Shown here piece by piece: positions 6,376-6,431 of a stretch of DNA of 6,431 nt (position 1 is its first letter; every line of letters starts with the position of its first letter). The translations under genes were made by a program, and so were the position numbers. The stretch is from CAZXIY01 sp964640935 (GTDB lineage Archaea; Thermoplasmatota; Thermoplasmata; Methanomassiliicoccales; Methanomethylophilaceae). A model generated the notes under the pieces. The model was given only the letters and a program-made list of their open reading frames with translations. It was not told where the DNA came from and did not search any database. The stretch covers positions 1 through 6,431 of the forward strand of contig CAZXIY010000063.1 of NCBI GenBank assembly GCA_964640935.1, in the 5' to 3' direction.

Positions 6376-6431
6376 TCAGAGCATGTCCTCGAGTATCCTG
6401 ATCGCGTTGACGCAATATCTCGGACAGTTGC
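6376..6431 (-). CDS. C-terminal end of an unidentified minus-strand gene
   Basis: The minus strand is open from the window edge to a TGA at 6378-6376 and gives 17 residues, NCPRYCVNAIRILEDML. The sense looks like real protein: it has a C-x(3)-C pair followed by an amphipathic helix, and the other two minus-strand frames read arginine/serine-rich, shadow-like sequence. The stop lies 3 nt from the permease stop, the same tight convergent arrangement as the DHH gene and tyrS. The two cysteines could bind metal or a cluster, but too little is present to name a family. Confidence 0.5.
   Translation of the reverse strand, partial: NCPRYCVNAIRILEDML

Overview
The window looks like a chromosomal segment of a methanogenic archaeon of the Thermoplasmata side, most plausibly a gut-type Methanomassiliicoccales (Methanomethylophilus-like). 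This is an inference. It rests on the archaeal-type tyrosyl-tRNA synthetase with a Thermoplasmata-like HMGW signature, an archaeal-type hypoxanthine phosphoribosyltransferase, TATA-box promoters about 26-35 nt ahead of start codons with little or no Shine-Dalgarno sequence, a cell-surface protein with Listeria-Bacteroides repeats, moderately high GC, and the use of TGA as the stop of all seven visible genes (no TAG), which would suit a lineage that decodes TAG as pyrrolysine.

Layout. 1-492 is the C-terminal end of a membrane-anchored surface protein with InlB-B/Listeria-Bacteroides repeats, followed by a terminator-like hairpin. 591-1583 (+) is a DHH/DHHA1 phosphoesterase. It runs tail-to-tail, with a 2-nt gap, into tyrS (1586-2653, -). 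A 165-bp divergent promoter region separates tyrS from ade, adenine deaminase (2819-4465, +). The ade stop codon sits immediately before the start of hpt (4467-5027, +), with the hpt ribosome binding site inside the 3' end of ade. 5077-6372 (+) is a polytopic membrane protein of the TctA (DUF112) family. It is convergent, with a 3-nt gap, with the last 17 codons of an unidentified minus-strand gene that leaves the window at 6431.

How the genes work together. ade and hpt form an obvious purine-salvage pair: adenine is deaminated to hypoxanthine, which is then joined to PRPP to give IMP. The TctA-like permease follows 49 bp later but has its own TATA box, and its start region can fold into a hairpin with upstream sequence. 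The other genes are housekeeping or surface functions with no evident link to that pair. I see no mobile element, CRISPR array, RNA gene or clear new defence or metabolic system. The most interesting points are regulatory: the start-codon hairpin of the permease, the near-leaderless promoters and the minimal convergent gaps.
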